The notes below the pieces were generated by a model, which was given only the letters and a program-made list of their open reading frames with translations, was not told the origin of the DNA and made no database searches. 6,250 nt of DNA from DATBIO01 sp036556965 (GTDB lineage: Bacteria > Acidobacteriota > Vicinamibacteria > Fen-336), in the NCBI GenBank assembly GCA_036556965.1, contig DATBIO010000187.1, positions 1 through 6,250 on the forward strand, in the 5' to 3' direction. How positions within the stretch are numbered: position 1 is the stretch's first letter; the number at the start of each line of letters is the position of its first letter. This document shows positions 1-5,454 of this stretch, piece by piece. A program made the translations under genes and the position numbers.

Positions 1-95
1 AGGCCGAGTACGAGGACTTCGACGACGGCAAGGACGACGACGAGGACGAGGACGAGGACGAAGAGGACGAGGACGAAGAGGACGAGTGGGAGTAG
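1..95 (+). CDS. C-terminal end of an unidentified protein with a strongly acidic tail (partial)
   Basis: The frame that opens at base 3 reads 30 codons to a TAG stop at 93-95. Of these 30 residues, 24 are Asp or Glu, with 18 consecutive acidic residues before a terminal Trp-Glu. Two aromatic residues (Tyr, Phe) and a Gly-Lys lie at the start of the visible part. The rest of the gene is outside the window, so no family can be named. Acidic C-terminal tails of this type occur on several unrelated bacterial proteins and do not identify function. The stop lies 10 bases inside lipA, which suggests co-transcription and translational coupling. The frame is chosen because it is the one with a stop abutting lipA and an amino-acid composition typical of a real acidic tail; the other open frame in the repeat would give an Arg/Gly-rich product. 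Confidence 0.6.
   Translation, partial: AEYEDFDDGKDDDEDEDEDEEDEDEEDEWE
33..86 (+). repeat. GAC/GAG triplet-repeat tract coding for the acidic tail
   Basis: The plus strand consists solely of GAC, GAG and GAA codons over 18 triplets, so it is almost entirely purine with C only at third positions. The tract codes for the acidic tail of the upstream gene. It also supplies the purine-rich ribosome-binding sequence AAGAGG (76-81) for lipA. Such tracts can change length by replication slippage; a change of three bases or a multiple would keep both reading frames. Confidence 0.7.
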
Positions 96-967
96 GTAGC
101 ACCGCGGCGGCGCCGGCCGCGCTCCTTCCGCGGCCGGAGTGGATCAAGGCGCGCGCCCCCCTGGGCGAGGGCTACGATCGCCTGCGCGGCCTCATGCGCG
201 CGCTGGACCTGCACACGGTGTGCGAGGAGGCGCGCTGCCCGAACATCGGCGACTGCTGGAACCGCGGCACGGCCACCTTCATGATCCTGGGCGACGTCTG
301 CACGCGCGCCTGCGGCTTCTGCGCGGTGAAGACGGGCCTGCCCACCGCTCCCCCGGACCCCCACGAGCCGGAGCGCCTGGCCGACGCCGTGGCGCGCATG
401 GGCCTTCGCCACGCCGTGATCACCTCCGTGAACCGCGACGACCAGAGGGACGGCGGGGCCGCCGTCTTCGCGGCCTGCGTGCGCGCGGTGCGCGCGCGCG
501 TCCCCGGCTGCGCGGTCGAGGTCCTGATCCCCGACTTCAAGGGCGCCGCGGACGCGTTGCAGGTGGTGCTGGACGCGCGCCCCGACATCCTCAACCACAA
601 CACGGAGACGGTGCCTCGCCTCTACCGCCAGGTCCGCCCGGGGGCGCGCTTCGAGCGTTCGCTCGAGCTGCTGCGGCGCGCCAAGGCGGCCGGGCTCCTC
701 ACCAAGAGCGGCATCATGGTCGGCCTGGGCGAGGAGCGTGCCGAGGTCAGCGCCACCCTGGGGGCCATCCGCGCCGCGGGCACCGACGTGCTGACGGTCG
801 GGCAGTACCTGCGGCCCAGCCTCTCGCACCTGCCCATACGCCGGTACTACGCGCCGCAGGAGTTCGCGGAGATCAAGGACGAGGCGCTGGCCCTCGGCTT
901 CGCCCACGTCGAGTCGGCGCCCCTGGTGCGCTCGTCCTACCACGCCGACGAGCAGGTCCCCCGCTGA
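86..967 (+). CDS. lipA: Lipoyl synthase, radical SAM
   Basis: Inserts two sulfur atoms into protein-bound octanoyl groups, giving the lipoyl cofactor of 2-oxoacid dehydrogenases and the glycine cleavage H protein; cytosolic. The 293 residues match the usual length of about 290-320. The LipA auxiliary-cluster cysteines are C46, C51 and C57 (CEEARCPNIGDC). The radical SAM CxxxCxxC set is C72, C76 and C79. The C-terminal RSSYHAD at 282-288 carries the conserved Arg-Ser-Ser whose serine ligates the auxiliary cluster in known LipA structures. GTG at 86 is the only plausible start: the conserved PxPEW segment begins near residue 15 and no other start codon lies between. AAGAGG at 76-81 can serve as ribosome-binding site. 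The gene overlaps the upstream acidic-tail gene by 10 bp. No lipB is visible. Family assignment is certain. Confidence 0.97.
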   Translation: MGVGSTAAAPAALLPRPEWIKARAPLGEGYDRLRGLMRALDLHTVCEEARCPNIGDCWNRGTATFMILGDVCTRACGFCAVKTGLPTAPPDPHEPERLADAVARMGLRHAVITSVNRDDQRDGGAAVFAACVRAVRARVPGCAVEVLIPDFKGAADALQVVLDARPDILNHNTETVPRLYRQVRPGARFERSLELLRRAKAAGLLTKSGIMVGLGEERAEVSATLGAIRAAGTDVLTVGQYLRPSLSHLPIRRYYAPQEFAEIKDEALALGFAHVESAPLVRSSYHADEQVPR

Positions 968-975
968 CCGCCGCT

Positions 976-991
976 CCGGGCCCCCGCCCGG
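976..991. terminator. Possible bidirectional terminator hairpin between convergent genes
   Basis: CCGGGC (976-981) and GCCCGG (986-991) form a 6-bp all-GC stem with a four-base C loop. It sits in the 45-bp gap between the lipA stop and the stop of the convergent desulfurase gene, where a shared terminator would be expected. No T-run follows on either strand, so it is not a canonical intrinsic terminator. In DNA this GC-rich such a hairpin can arise by chance. Confidence 0.3.
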
Positions 992-1012
992 GCACCCCGA
1001 CGAGCCGCCGCT

Positions 1013-2170
1013 TCAGGCGCGCGGTCCGGCCTTGACCATCCGGCGCTGACGCTCGAGGCAGGCGGCCACCACCTCCACCGCCTGGTCCACGTCGGCCTCC
1101 GTGGTGGACCTCCCCAGGGAGAAGCGCAGGGAGCCCTGCACGCGCTCCATGGGCAGCCCCATTCCGCGCAGCACGTGGCTCGGCTCCACGGCCCCGGCGG
1201 CGCAGGCGGCGCCCGTGGACACCGCCACCCCGGAGAGGTCCAGGGCCATGAGGAGGCTCTCCGCCTCGATGCCCTCGAAGGACACGTTCAGGGTGTTGGG
1301 CACGCGCGGCTCCGCGCCGTTGCGCAGGGCGCCGGGCAGCGCGAGCAGCCGCCCCTCCAGGCGGTCCCGCAGCCCGCGCTGGCGCGCGGCGTCGGTCTCC
1401 AGCTCCTCGCGGGCCAGGGCGGCGGCGCGTCCGAGCCCGACGATCCCGGCCACGTTCTCGGTCCCCGCCCGCCGGTTGCGCTCCTGGGAGCCACCGCGCA
1501 CCAACGGCCGGAGGCGCGTGCCGCGGCGGACCCACAGCGCGCCCACGCCCTTGGGTCCGTAGAGCTTGTGCGCGGAGAGGACGAGCAGGTCCGCGTCCAG
1601 GGCCTTCACGTCGACGGGCGTCTTGCCCGCCGCCTGCACCGCGTCACAGAGGACGAGGGCGCCCCGGGCGTGGGCCAGACGGGCCGCCTCCGCCACCGGT
1701 TGCACGACGCCGGTCTCGTTGTTGGCGAGCATCACCGCCACCAGCGCCGTGCCCTCGTCCGTCCGCCCCTCCAGGTCCGCGAGGTCCAGCTGCCCGTCGG
1801 CGCCCACGCGCGCCGCCTCGACCGTCCATCCTTCCTCGGCCAGCGCCTTGGCCGTGTTGACCACCGCGTGGTGCTCGATGGCCGAGTACACGAGCTTGCG
1901 CCGGCCCGCGGCGGCCGCTCCCGCGGCGCCGCGGAGGGCGAGGTTGTCCGCCTCCGTGCCGCTGCCCGTGAAGACCACCTCGGCGGGGGAGGCCCCGATG
2001 AGGGCCGCCACCTCGCCCCGGGCGTTGTCCACCGCCGCGCGCGCCTGCTGGCCGAACCAGTGGAGGCTGGACGGGTTGCCGTAGCCCTCGCGCAGGAACG
2101 GCAGCATCGCCTCCAGCACGCGCCCGTCGAGCGGCGTGGTGGCGTTGTGGTCGAGGTAGATGCGGCGCAT
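1013..2170 (-). CDS. Cysteine desulfurase, NifS/IscS family (group I)
   Basis: PLP enzyme that takes sulfur from L-cysteine as an active-site persulfide, leaving alanine, and hands it on for Fe-S cluster, thiamine or tRNA thiolation. From the ATG at 2170 it has 385 residues and opens MRRIYLDHNATTPLD, the family hallmark. Visible are the PLP-stacking His100 (IEHH), Asp176 and Gln179 (CDAVQ), Schiff-base Lys202 (SAHK), the RAGTEN segment, and catalytic Cys323 in GAACAAG followed by EPSHVLRGMG. These positions match the classical NifS/IscS enzymes closely. The frame stays open upstream to 2248, and ATG at 2179 is an alternative, but upstream residues do not look like the family and would overlap the divergent gene. 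No iscU, nifU or iscR is in view, so NifS cannot be separated from IscS. The frame is intact and the assignment to the family is firm. Confidence 0.95.
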   Translation of the reverse strand: MRRIYLDHNATTPLDGRVLEAMLPFLREGYGNPSSLHWFGQQARAAVDNARGEVAALIGASPAEVVFTGSGTEADNLALRGAAGAAAAGRRKLVYSAIEHHAVVNTAKALAEEGWTVEAARVGADGQLDLADLEGRTDEGTALVAVMLANNETGVVQPVAEAARLAHARGALVLCDAVQAAGKTPVDVKALDADLLVLSAHKLYGPKGVGALWVRRGTRLRPLVRGGSQERNRRAGTENVAGIVGLGRAAALAREELETDAARQRGLRDRLEGRLLALPGALRNGAEPRVPNTLNVSFEGIEAESLLMALDLSGVAVSTGAACAAGAVEPSHVLRGMGLPMERVQGSLRFSLGRSTTEADVDQAVEVVAACLERQRRMVKAGPRA

Positions 2171-2177
2171 ACCTTGC

Positions 2178-2183
2178 ATTGTA
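2178..2183 (-). promoter_or_regulatory. Putative -10 box for the cysteine desulfurase gene
   Basis: Read on the minus strand this is TACAAT, close to the bacterial -10 consensus, within an AT-rich island (13 A/T of 19 bases at 2169-2187) in otherwise very GC-rich DNA. The desulfurase ATG at 2170 begins 7 bases after the box, where transcription would be expected to start, so the mRNA could be leaderless. No usable Shine-Dalgarno sequence precedes that ATG, and no good -35 element is visible. The alternative ATG at 2179 lies inside the box, which argues against its use. Confidence 0.45.
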
Positions 2184-2187
2184 AGAT
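2182..2187 (+). promoter_or_regulatory. Putative -10 box for the SAM hydroxide adenosyltransferase gene
   Basis: TAAGAT fits the pattern TANNNT and is followed by 8 bases before the GTG start at 2196, the spacing of a leaderless transcript. The box shares two bases with the oppositely oriented -10-like box of the desulfurase gene. There is no Shine-Dalgarno sequence before the GTG and no recognisable -35 element. Confidence 0.4.
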
Positions 2188-2195
2188 CGGCGGCC

Positions 2196-3038
2196 GTGAC
2201 CGCCAGCGCCGGCCCCACCACGCGCCCGCCCCTCATCGCCCTCCTCACCGACTTCGGCGAGCAGGACCACTACGTGGGCGCGCTCAAGGGGGCCATCCTC
2301 ACCGTCTGCCCGGAGGCCAACGTGGTGGACGTGGTCCACGAGCTGCCGCCCCACGACGTGCTGGGCGGGGCCTTCGCGCTGGCCGCCTCCTACGCCTTCT
2401 TCCCGCGCGGGACCACGTTCGTGGCGGTGGTGGACCCGGGCGTCGGCTCCGAGCGGCGGGCGCTGGCCGTGGCCGCGGCCGGCTACACCTTCGTGGGTCC
2501 CGACAACGGCCTCCTCACCCTGGTGCTCGACCGCAACGCGCAGGCGGAGGTGCGCGCGGTCACGAACCAGGACCTGTTCCGCTCCGAGGTGTCCGCCACC
2601 TTCCACGCCCGTGACGTCTTCGGCCCGGTGGCCGCCGCCCTCGCCGCGGGGGCGCCCCTCGCCTCCGTGGGCCCGCCCGTGCGCGACCCCGTGCGCCTGC
2701 ACATCCCCCCCGTGCGCGCGGTGGGGGCGGGCGAATGGGAGGCGGCCATCCTGCACGTCGATCGCTTCGGGAACCTCATCACCACCCTGGACCGGCCCGC
2801 CCTGGACCGCATGCTGGACGAGGTGGACGCGGACCCGACCGAGCTGGTGGTCGTGGTGGAGGGCGAGGTGATGCCGCTGGCCACCACCTACACCGACGTT
2901 GCCGAGGGCGAGGCCTGCGCCCTGATCGGCAGCAGCGGGTACCTCGAGATCGCCGTGCATCGCGGGAGCGCCGCGCGCCTCCTGGGCGCGTCCCGCGGGG
3001 CGGCCGTGCGCGTGCGGAAGGCCCTGCGCTCGCGATGA
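2196..3038 (+). CDS. SAM hydroxide adenosyltransferase (DUF62 / chlorinase-fluorinase superfamily)
   Basis: Members of this family use activated water to split S-adenosylmethionine into adenosine and methionine; they are relatives of fluorinase and chlorinase SalL. With the GTG start the protein has 280 residues, a normal length. Residues 14-31 carry the N-terminal LLTDFG motif and following KGAI. The water-activating triad of the hydrolases, Asp-Arg-His, is present as D80 and R87 (DPGVGSER) and H137 (FHARDVFGP); its presence argues for hydrolysis over halogenation. The C-terminal beta-barrel domain shows VDRFGN (188-193) and GSSGYLEIAV (245-254). ATG at 2160 in the same frame is rejected because it runs into the divergent gene and the extra residues are unlike the family. 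The physiological role of these enzymes is not settled; adenosine supply or SAM turnover has been suggested. The gene is divergent from the desulfurase and separated from the thiolase operon by 95 bp. Confidence 0.93.
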   Translation: MTASAGPTTRPPLIALLTDFGEQDHYVGALKGAILTVCPEANVVDVVHELPPHDVLGGAFALAASYAFFPRGTTFVAVVDPGVGSERRALAVAAAGYTFVGPDNGLLTLVLDRNAQAEVRAVTNQDLFRSEVSATFHARDVFGPVAAALAAGAPLASVGPPVRDPVRLHIPPVRAVGAGEWEAAILHVDRFGNLITTLDRPALDRMLDEVDADPTELVVVVEGEVMPLATTYTDVAEGEACALIGSSGYLEIAVHRGSAARLLGASRGAAVRVRKALRSR

Positions 3039-3052
3039 GGCCGGGGGCTGCG

Positions 3053-3061
3053 TGCTAGAAT
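3053..3061 (+). promoter_or_regulatory. Putative extended -10 promoter for the thiolase operon
   Basis: TGCTAGAAT combines a TGn extension with a good -10 hexamer (TAGAAT, 3056-3061), shortly after the stop of the preceding gene. It is one of few A/T-rich hexamers in the window. Transcription would begin near 3068, giving a leader of about 66 nt before the thiolase start. No clear -35 element is seen, which is tolerated by extended -10 promoters. Confidence 0.4.
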
Positions 3062-3079
3062 GCCGCCCTTTCGTTGCCC

Positions 3080-3102
3080 GGCGTCCGCCGCTGGCGGGCG
3101 CC
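3080..3102 (+). other. Strong hairpin in the leader of the thiolase gene
   Basis: GGCGTCCGCC (3080-3089) pairs with GGCGGGCGCC (3093-3102) over 10 consecutive pairs (one T-G wobble) around a GCT loop. There is no T-run after either arm, so it is not a standard intrinsic terminator. It could shield or position the leader RNA, terminate the upstream transcript with Rho or other help, or be a chance product of high GC. The surrounding 3039-3133 interval has no convincing full gene. Confidence 0.4.
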
Positions 3103-3133
3103 CGCGGCCAGCGAGGACCCGTGAGCGCCCTCC

Positions 3134-4312
3134 TTGCGTGACGTGGTCGTGGCCGGCGCCGTGCGCACCCCCATCGGCCGCTTCGGGGGGGGCCTTGCCG
3201 GACTGACCGCCGCCCAGCTCGGCGCCGCCGCCGCCGCGGAGGCGCTGCGCCGGGCCGGGGTTGCCGCCTCCCAGGTGGACGAAGTGGTCTTCGGCTGCGC
3301 GCGCCAGGCGGGCGGCGGCCCCAACGTGGCGCGCCAGGTGGGCTGGCGCGCGGGCGTCCCCCCGGAAGTCCCCGCCTTCACCGTCAACATGGCCTGCGCC
3401 AGCGGGCTCAAGGCCATCGAGCTCGCCTTCCGCGCCGTGCGCGACGGCGACGCCGAGGTGGTGCTGGCGGGCGGCGCGGAGTCCATGAGCCGCGTGCCGT
3501 ACCTGCTCCCGGACGCCCGCTGGGGCTACCGCATGGGCCACCAGCCCGCGGTGGACGCCATGTACCAGGACGGGTTCCTCTGCCCCCTGTCGGGGCGGCT
3601 GATGGGCGAGACGGCGGAGACCCTGGCCGGGCAGTACGGCATCCCGCGCGAGGATCAGGACGCCTTCGCGTTGCGCAGCCAGCAGCGGGCGGCGGCGGCC
3701 CTCGAGGCGGGCCGCTTCGCGGCGGAGGTGGTTCCCGTCCAGGTGCCGGGCAAGAAGGGCGTGGAGGAGCTGGCGAGGGACGAGCACCCGCGCTCCACCA
3801 CCCTCGAGGCCCTGGCGCGGCTTCCTCCCGTCTTCAAGGCGGACGGGGGAGGCGTCACCGCCGGCAACTCTTCCGGAATCACCGACGGGGCGGCGGCGCT
3901 GGTGGTCTTGTCCGCGGAGCGGGCCCGGGCCCTCGGGGTGAAGGCGATGGCGCGGATCCGGGGCATGGCCGCGGCGGGGGTGGACCCGCACGTGATGGGG
4001 ATCGGCGTGGTGCCCGCCGTGCGCCGGCTGCTCGAGCGGCTGTCGCTGCCCCTCGGCGCCTTCGACCTGGTGGAGGTCAACGAGGCCTTCGCCGCCCAGG
4101 TCATCGCCTGCGACCGCGAGCTGCGCTTCGACGCCGAGCGGCTCAACGTGAACGGCGGGAGCATCGCCCTCGGTCACCCCATCGGGGCCACGGGGGCGCG
4201 CATCACGGTGACGTTGCTGCACGAGATGGCGCGGCGCGGGGCCCGGACGGGCCTGGCCACGCTCTGCGTCAGCGGGGGGATGGGCATGGCCGCGGCCTAC
4301 GAGGCCGTCTGA
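3134..4312 (+). CDS. Acetyl-CoA C-acyltransferase (thiolase II family)
   Basis: Catalyses reversible thiolytic cleavage of 3-ketoacyl-CoA to acetyl-CoA plus a shortened acyl-CoA, or the condensation of two acetyl-CoA; cytosolic, normally a tetramer. At 392 residues it has the standard length. The acyl-accepting Cys88 lies in NMACASGLK; VEVNEAFAAQ gives Asn316; GHPIGATGAR gives His348; LCVSGGMG gives Cys378. All four match the canonical bacterial biosynthetic/degradative thiolases in position. The start is taken as TTG at 3134 because the family opens RDVVxxxAVRTPIGRFGG directly after the initiator. This TTG has no nearby ribosome-binding sequence; a GAGGA (3113-3117) serves instead a six-codon GTG mini-ORF at 3121-3141 that overlaps the thiolase start. 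First gene of the operon, followed after 33 bp by the hydratase. Chain-length specificity cannot be read from the sequence. Confidence 0.96.
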   Translation: MRDVVVAGAVRTPIGRFGGGLAGLTAAQLGAAAAAEALRRAGVAASQVDEVVFGCARQAGGGPNVARQVGWRAGVPPEVPAFTVNMACASGLKAIELAFRAVRDGDAEVVLAGGAESMSRVPYLLPDARWGYRMGHQPAVDAMYQDGFLCPLSGRLMGETAETLAGQYGIPREDQDAFALRSQQRAAAALEAGRFAAEVVPVQVPGKKGVEELARDEHPRSTTLEALARLPPVFKADGGGVTAGNSSGITDGAAALVVLSAERARALGVKAMARIRGMAAAGVDPHVMGIGVVPAVRRLLERLSLPLGAFDLVEVNEAFAAQVIACDRELRFDAERLNVNGGSIALGHPIGATGARITVTLLHEMARRGARTGLATLCVSGGMGMAAAYEAV

Positions 4313-4336
4313 GCGCCGCGGTGGAAGGCGCCCGGG

Positions 4337-4341
4337 GGAGG
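4337..4341 (+). promoter_or_regulatory. Ribosome-binding site of the hydratase gene
   Basis: GGAGG lies within a run GGGGGAGG and is 4 bases before the ATG at 4346. It decides in favour of this start and so of a real 25-residue acidic N-terminal extension on the crotonase domain. Confidence 0.7.
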
Positions 4342-4345
4342 CAGC

Positions 4346-5176
4346 ATGGCTGACTTGCTGGACGACCCGCACGACGCCGACGTCTACGGGACCGCCGCGC
4401 GGCGGCTCGAGGGCGCGCGCTACATCGGCTTCGACACCGCGCAGGGCATCACGCGCCTCACCCTCAACCGCCCGCCCGCCAACGTGCTCTCCGTGGAGAT
4501 GCTGGAGGAGGTGCGCAGCGCGCTGGAGGCCCTGGAGTACCAGAAGGAGGTGAAGCTCCTGGTGGTGGCCGCCCAGGGGAAGTACTTCTCCGCCGGCTTC
4601 GAGCTGGGCGACCACCTGGGCGACCGCGCCTACGTGATGCTGGAGGCCTTCCGCGCCATCGTGGAGCACCTGCACCGCCTGGACAAGCCCAGCCTGGGGG
4701 TGGTGGCGGGGCCGGCCCTGGGGGCCGGCTGCACCCTGGCCACGTCCTGCGACGTCGTCCTGGCCGCGCAGAGCGCGCGCCTGGGCCATCCCGAGATCAA
4801 GGGCGGCGTCTTCAACCCCGTGGCCACCGCCCTGCTGCCCCGCCTGGTCGGGCGCAAGAAGGCCTACGAGCTGATCCTGGGGGGCGGCGCCCTCACCGCC
4901 GCCGACGCCGAGCGCGCGGGGCTCATCACGCGGGCCGTGCCCGACGAGAAGCTGGAGACCGAGGTGGCGGCGCTCGTCGAGCGCTTCAAGGAGGGCAGCG
5001 CGCCCATCCTCCAGTGCACGCGCCGCGCCATCGCCGGGGGCCTGGACCGGCCGCTCACGGAGGCCATCGACCACGGCGAGGACGTCTATCTGAACCAGCT
5101 CATGGGCGTGGAGGACTTCGAGGAAGGCCTCAGCGCGGTGATGGGCCGGCGCAAGCCGGCCTGGAAGGACCGGTGA
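4346..5176 (+). CDS. Enoyl-CoA hydratase/isomerase (crotonase) family, resembling cyclohexa-1,5-diene-1-carbonyl-CoA hydratase
   Basis: Crotonase-fold acyl-CoA enzyme of 276 residues. The core begins near residue 26 (YIGFDT) after an acidic N-terminal extension; RPPANVLS is at 42-49. FSAGFELGDH (81-90) supplies one oxyanion-hole backbone and GPALGAG (122-128) the other. PEIKGGVF (149-156) holds Glu150, equivalent to the second catalytic glutamate of rat hydratase. The first (Glu144 in rat, in GGGCEL) is Thr130 here (GAGCTL), so ordinary enoyl-CoA hydration may be altered. The segment GGVFNPVATALLPRLVG, unlike the usual GxxPGxGGTxRL, and the C-terminus VEDFEEGLSAVMGRRKPAW recall cyclohexadienoyl-CoA hydratases (Dch/BamR) of anaerobic benzoyl-CoA degradation; this comparison is from memory. 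GGAGG at 4337-4341 supports the ATG start. It overlaps the next gene by GTGA. The superfamily is certain; the substrate is inference. Confidence 0.93.
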   Translation: MADLLDDPHDADVYGTAARRLEGARYIGFDTAQGITRLTLNRPPANVLSVEMLEEVRSALEALEYQKEVKLLVVAAQGKYFSAGFELGDHLGDRAYVMLEAFRAIVEHLHRLDKPSLGVVAGPALGAGCTLATSCDVVLAAQSARLGHPEIKGGVFNPVATALLPRLVGRKKAYELILGGGALTAADAERAGLITRAVPDEKLETEVAALVERFKEGSAPILQCTRRAIAGGLDRPLTEAIDHGEDVYLNQLMGVEDFEEGLSAVMGRRKPAWKDR

Positions 5177-5454
5177 TCCCGGCCGGCGGCGACTACCAGG
5201 ACTGGGAGCAGGTGGTGGAGACTGCGCACGCCTGGGAGGCCGAGCTCATGGCCCTCCGCCTCCGCGAGAGCGGCATCGAGGCGGAGGTGCTGGACCAGAC
5301 CTTCCGGCAGGAGCCGCTGCCCAACGTGCGCGCGTTCGCCGTGGTGCGCGTGCTGGTGCCCAGGGGCCGGAGCGAGGAGGCGCGCCGCGTCCTCGCCGCG
5401 GGCGAGCCCCTCTCCGAGGACCACGAGCAGGAGGACGCAGAGGAAGACCGATGA
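5173..5454 (+). CDS. Small DUF2007-like protein
   Basis: A 93-residue soluble protein. The core WEAELMALRLRESGIEAEVL (21-40), then a variable linker and VRVLVPRGRSEEARRVL (58-74), follows the pattern of the DUF2007 'putative signal transducing protein' family: a helix that senses or packs, a beta strand, and a final RVLVPxxxxxxARxxL strand-helix. The molecular function of that family is not established. The tail SEDHEQEDAEEDR is acidic. The GTG at 5173 overlaps the stop of the hydratase by 4 bp (GTGA) and GGAAGGA at 5163-5169 can act as ribosome-binding site. Its own stop overlaps the next ATG (ATGA). Hence it is tightly coupled within the acyl-CoA operon, which suggests a role linked to that pathway or its enzymes. 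In-frame codons upstream to 5014 lie inside the hydratase gene and are rejected. Assignment to DUF2007 is by pattern, moderately sure. Confidence 0.75.
   Translation: MIPAGGDYQDWEQVVETAHAWEAELMALRLRESGIEAEVLDQTFRQEPLPNVRAFAVVRVLVPRGRSEEARRVLAAGEPLSEDHEQEDAEEDR

Noticed and set aside
33..86. The triplet repeat as a CRISPR-like or non-coding satellite array
   Set aside because: There are no spacers, the unit is one codon long, and the frame ends properly at a stop overlapping lipA; it is a coding low-complexity tract.
2160..2195. N-terminal extension of the adenosyltransferase from an ATG at 2160
   Set aside because: It would overlap the desulfurase start region, and the extra 12 residues are not needed for the LLTDFG domain; GTG at 2196 fits the family length better.
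2171..2248. N-terminal extension of the desulfurase up to an ATG at 2248
   Set aside because: The family starts at or just before the IYLDHNATTP motif; the extra 26 residues overlap the divergent gene's coding sequence and look like antisense translation.
1175..2614. A 479-codon open frame on the plus strand across the desulfurase
   Set aside because: It is antisense to the desulfurase and then out of frame with the adenosyltransferase gene; the product is Arg/Gly/His-rich with no recognisable domain.
1644..2960. A 438-codon minus-strand frame spanning the divergent promoter region
   Set aside because: It is the antisense of the adenosyltransferase running into a wrong frame of the desulfurase; low complexity and no family resemblance.
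3060..3206. ATG-started frame of about 48 codons in the thiolase leader
   Set aside because: It has no ribosome-binding site, runs out of frame through the thiolase start and has no recognisable features; its ATG overlaps the -10-like box.
4313..4331. GCGCC / GGCGC inverted repeat between thiolase and hydratase as a terminator
   Set aside because: The stem is only 5 bp with a 9-base loop and no T-run, and it lies between genes that appear co-transcribed; chance in GC-rich DNA is sufficient.
2888..5074. A 728-codon open frame on the minus strand
   Set aside because: It lies antisense to the thiolase and hydratase, whose families and catalytic residues are certain. Its translation is a low-complexity Arg/Gly/His/Ala-rich sequence, as expected from the complement of GC-rich third positions.
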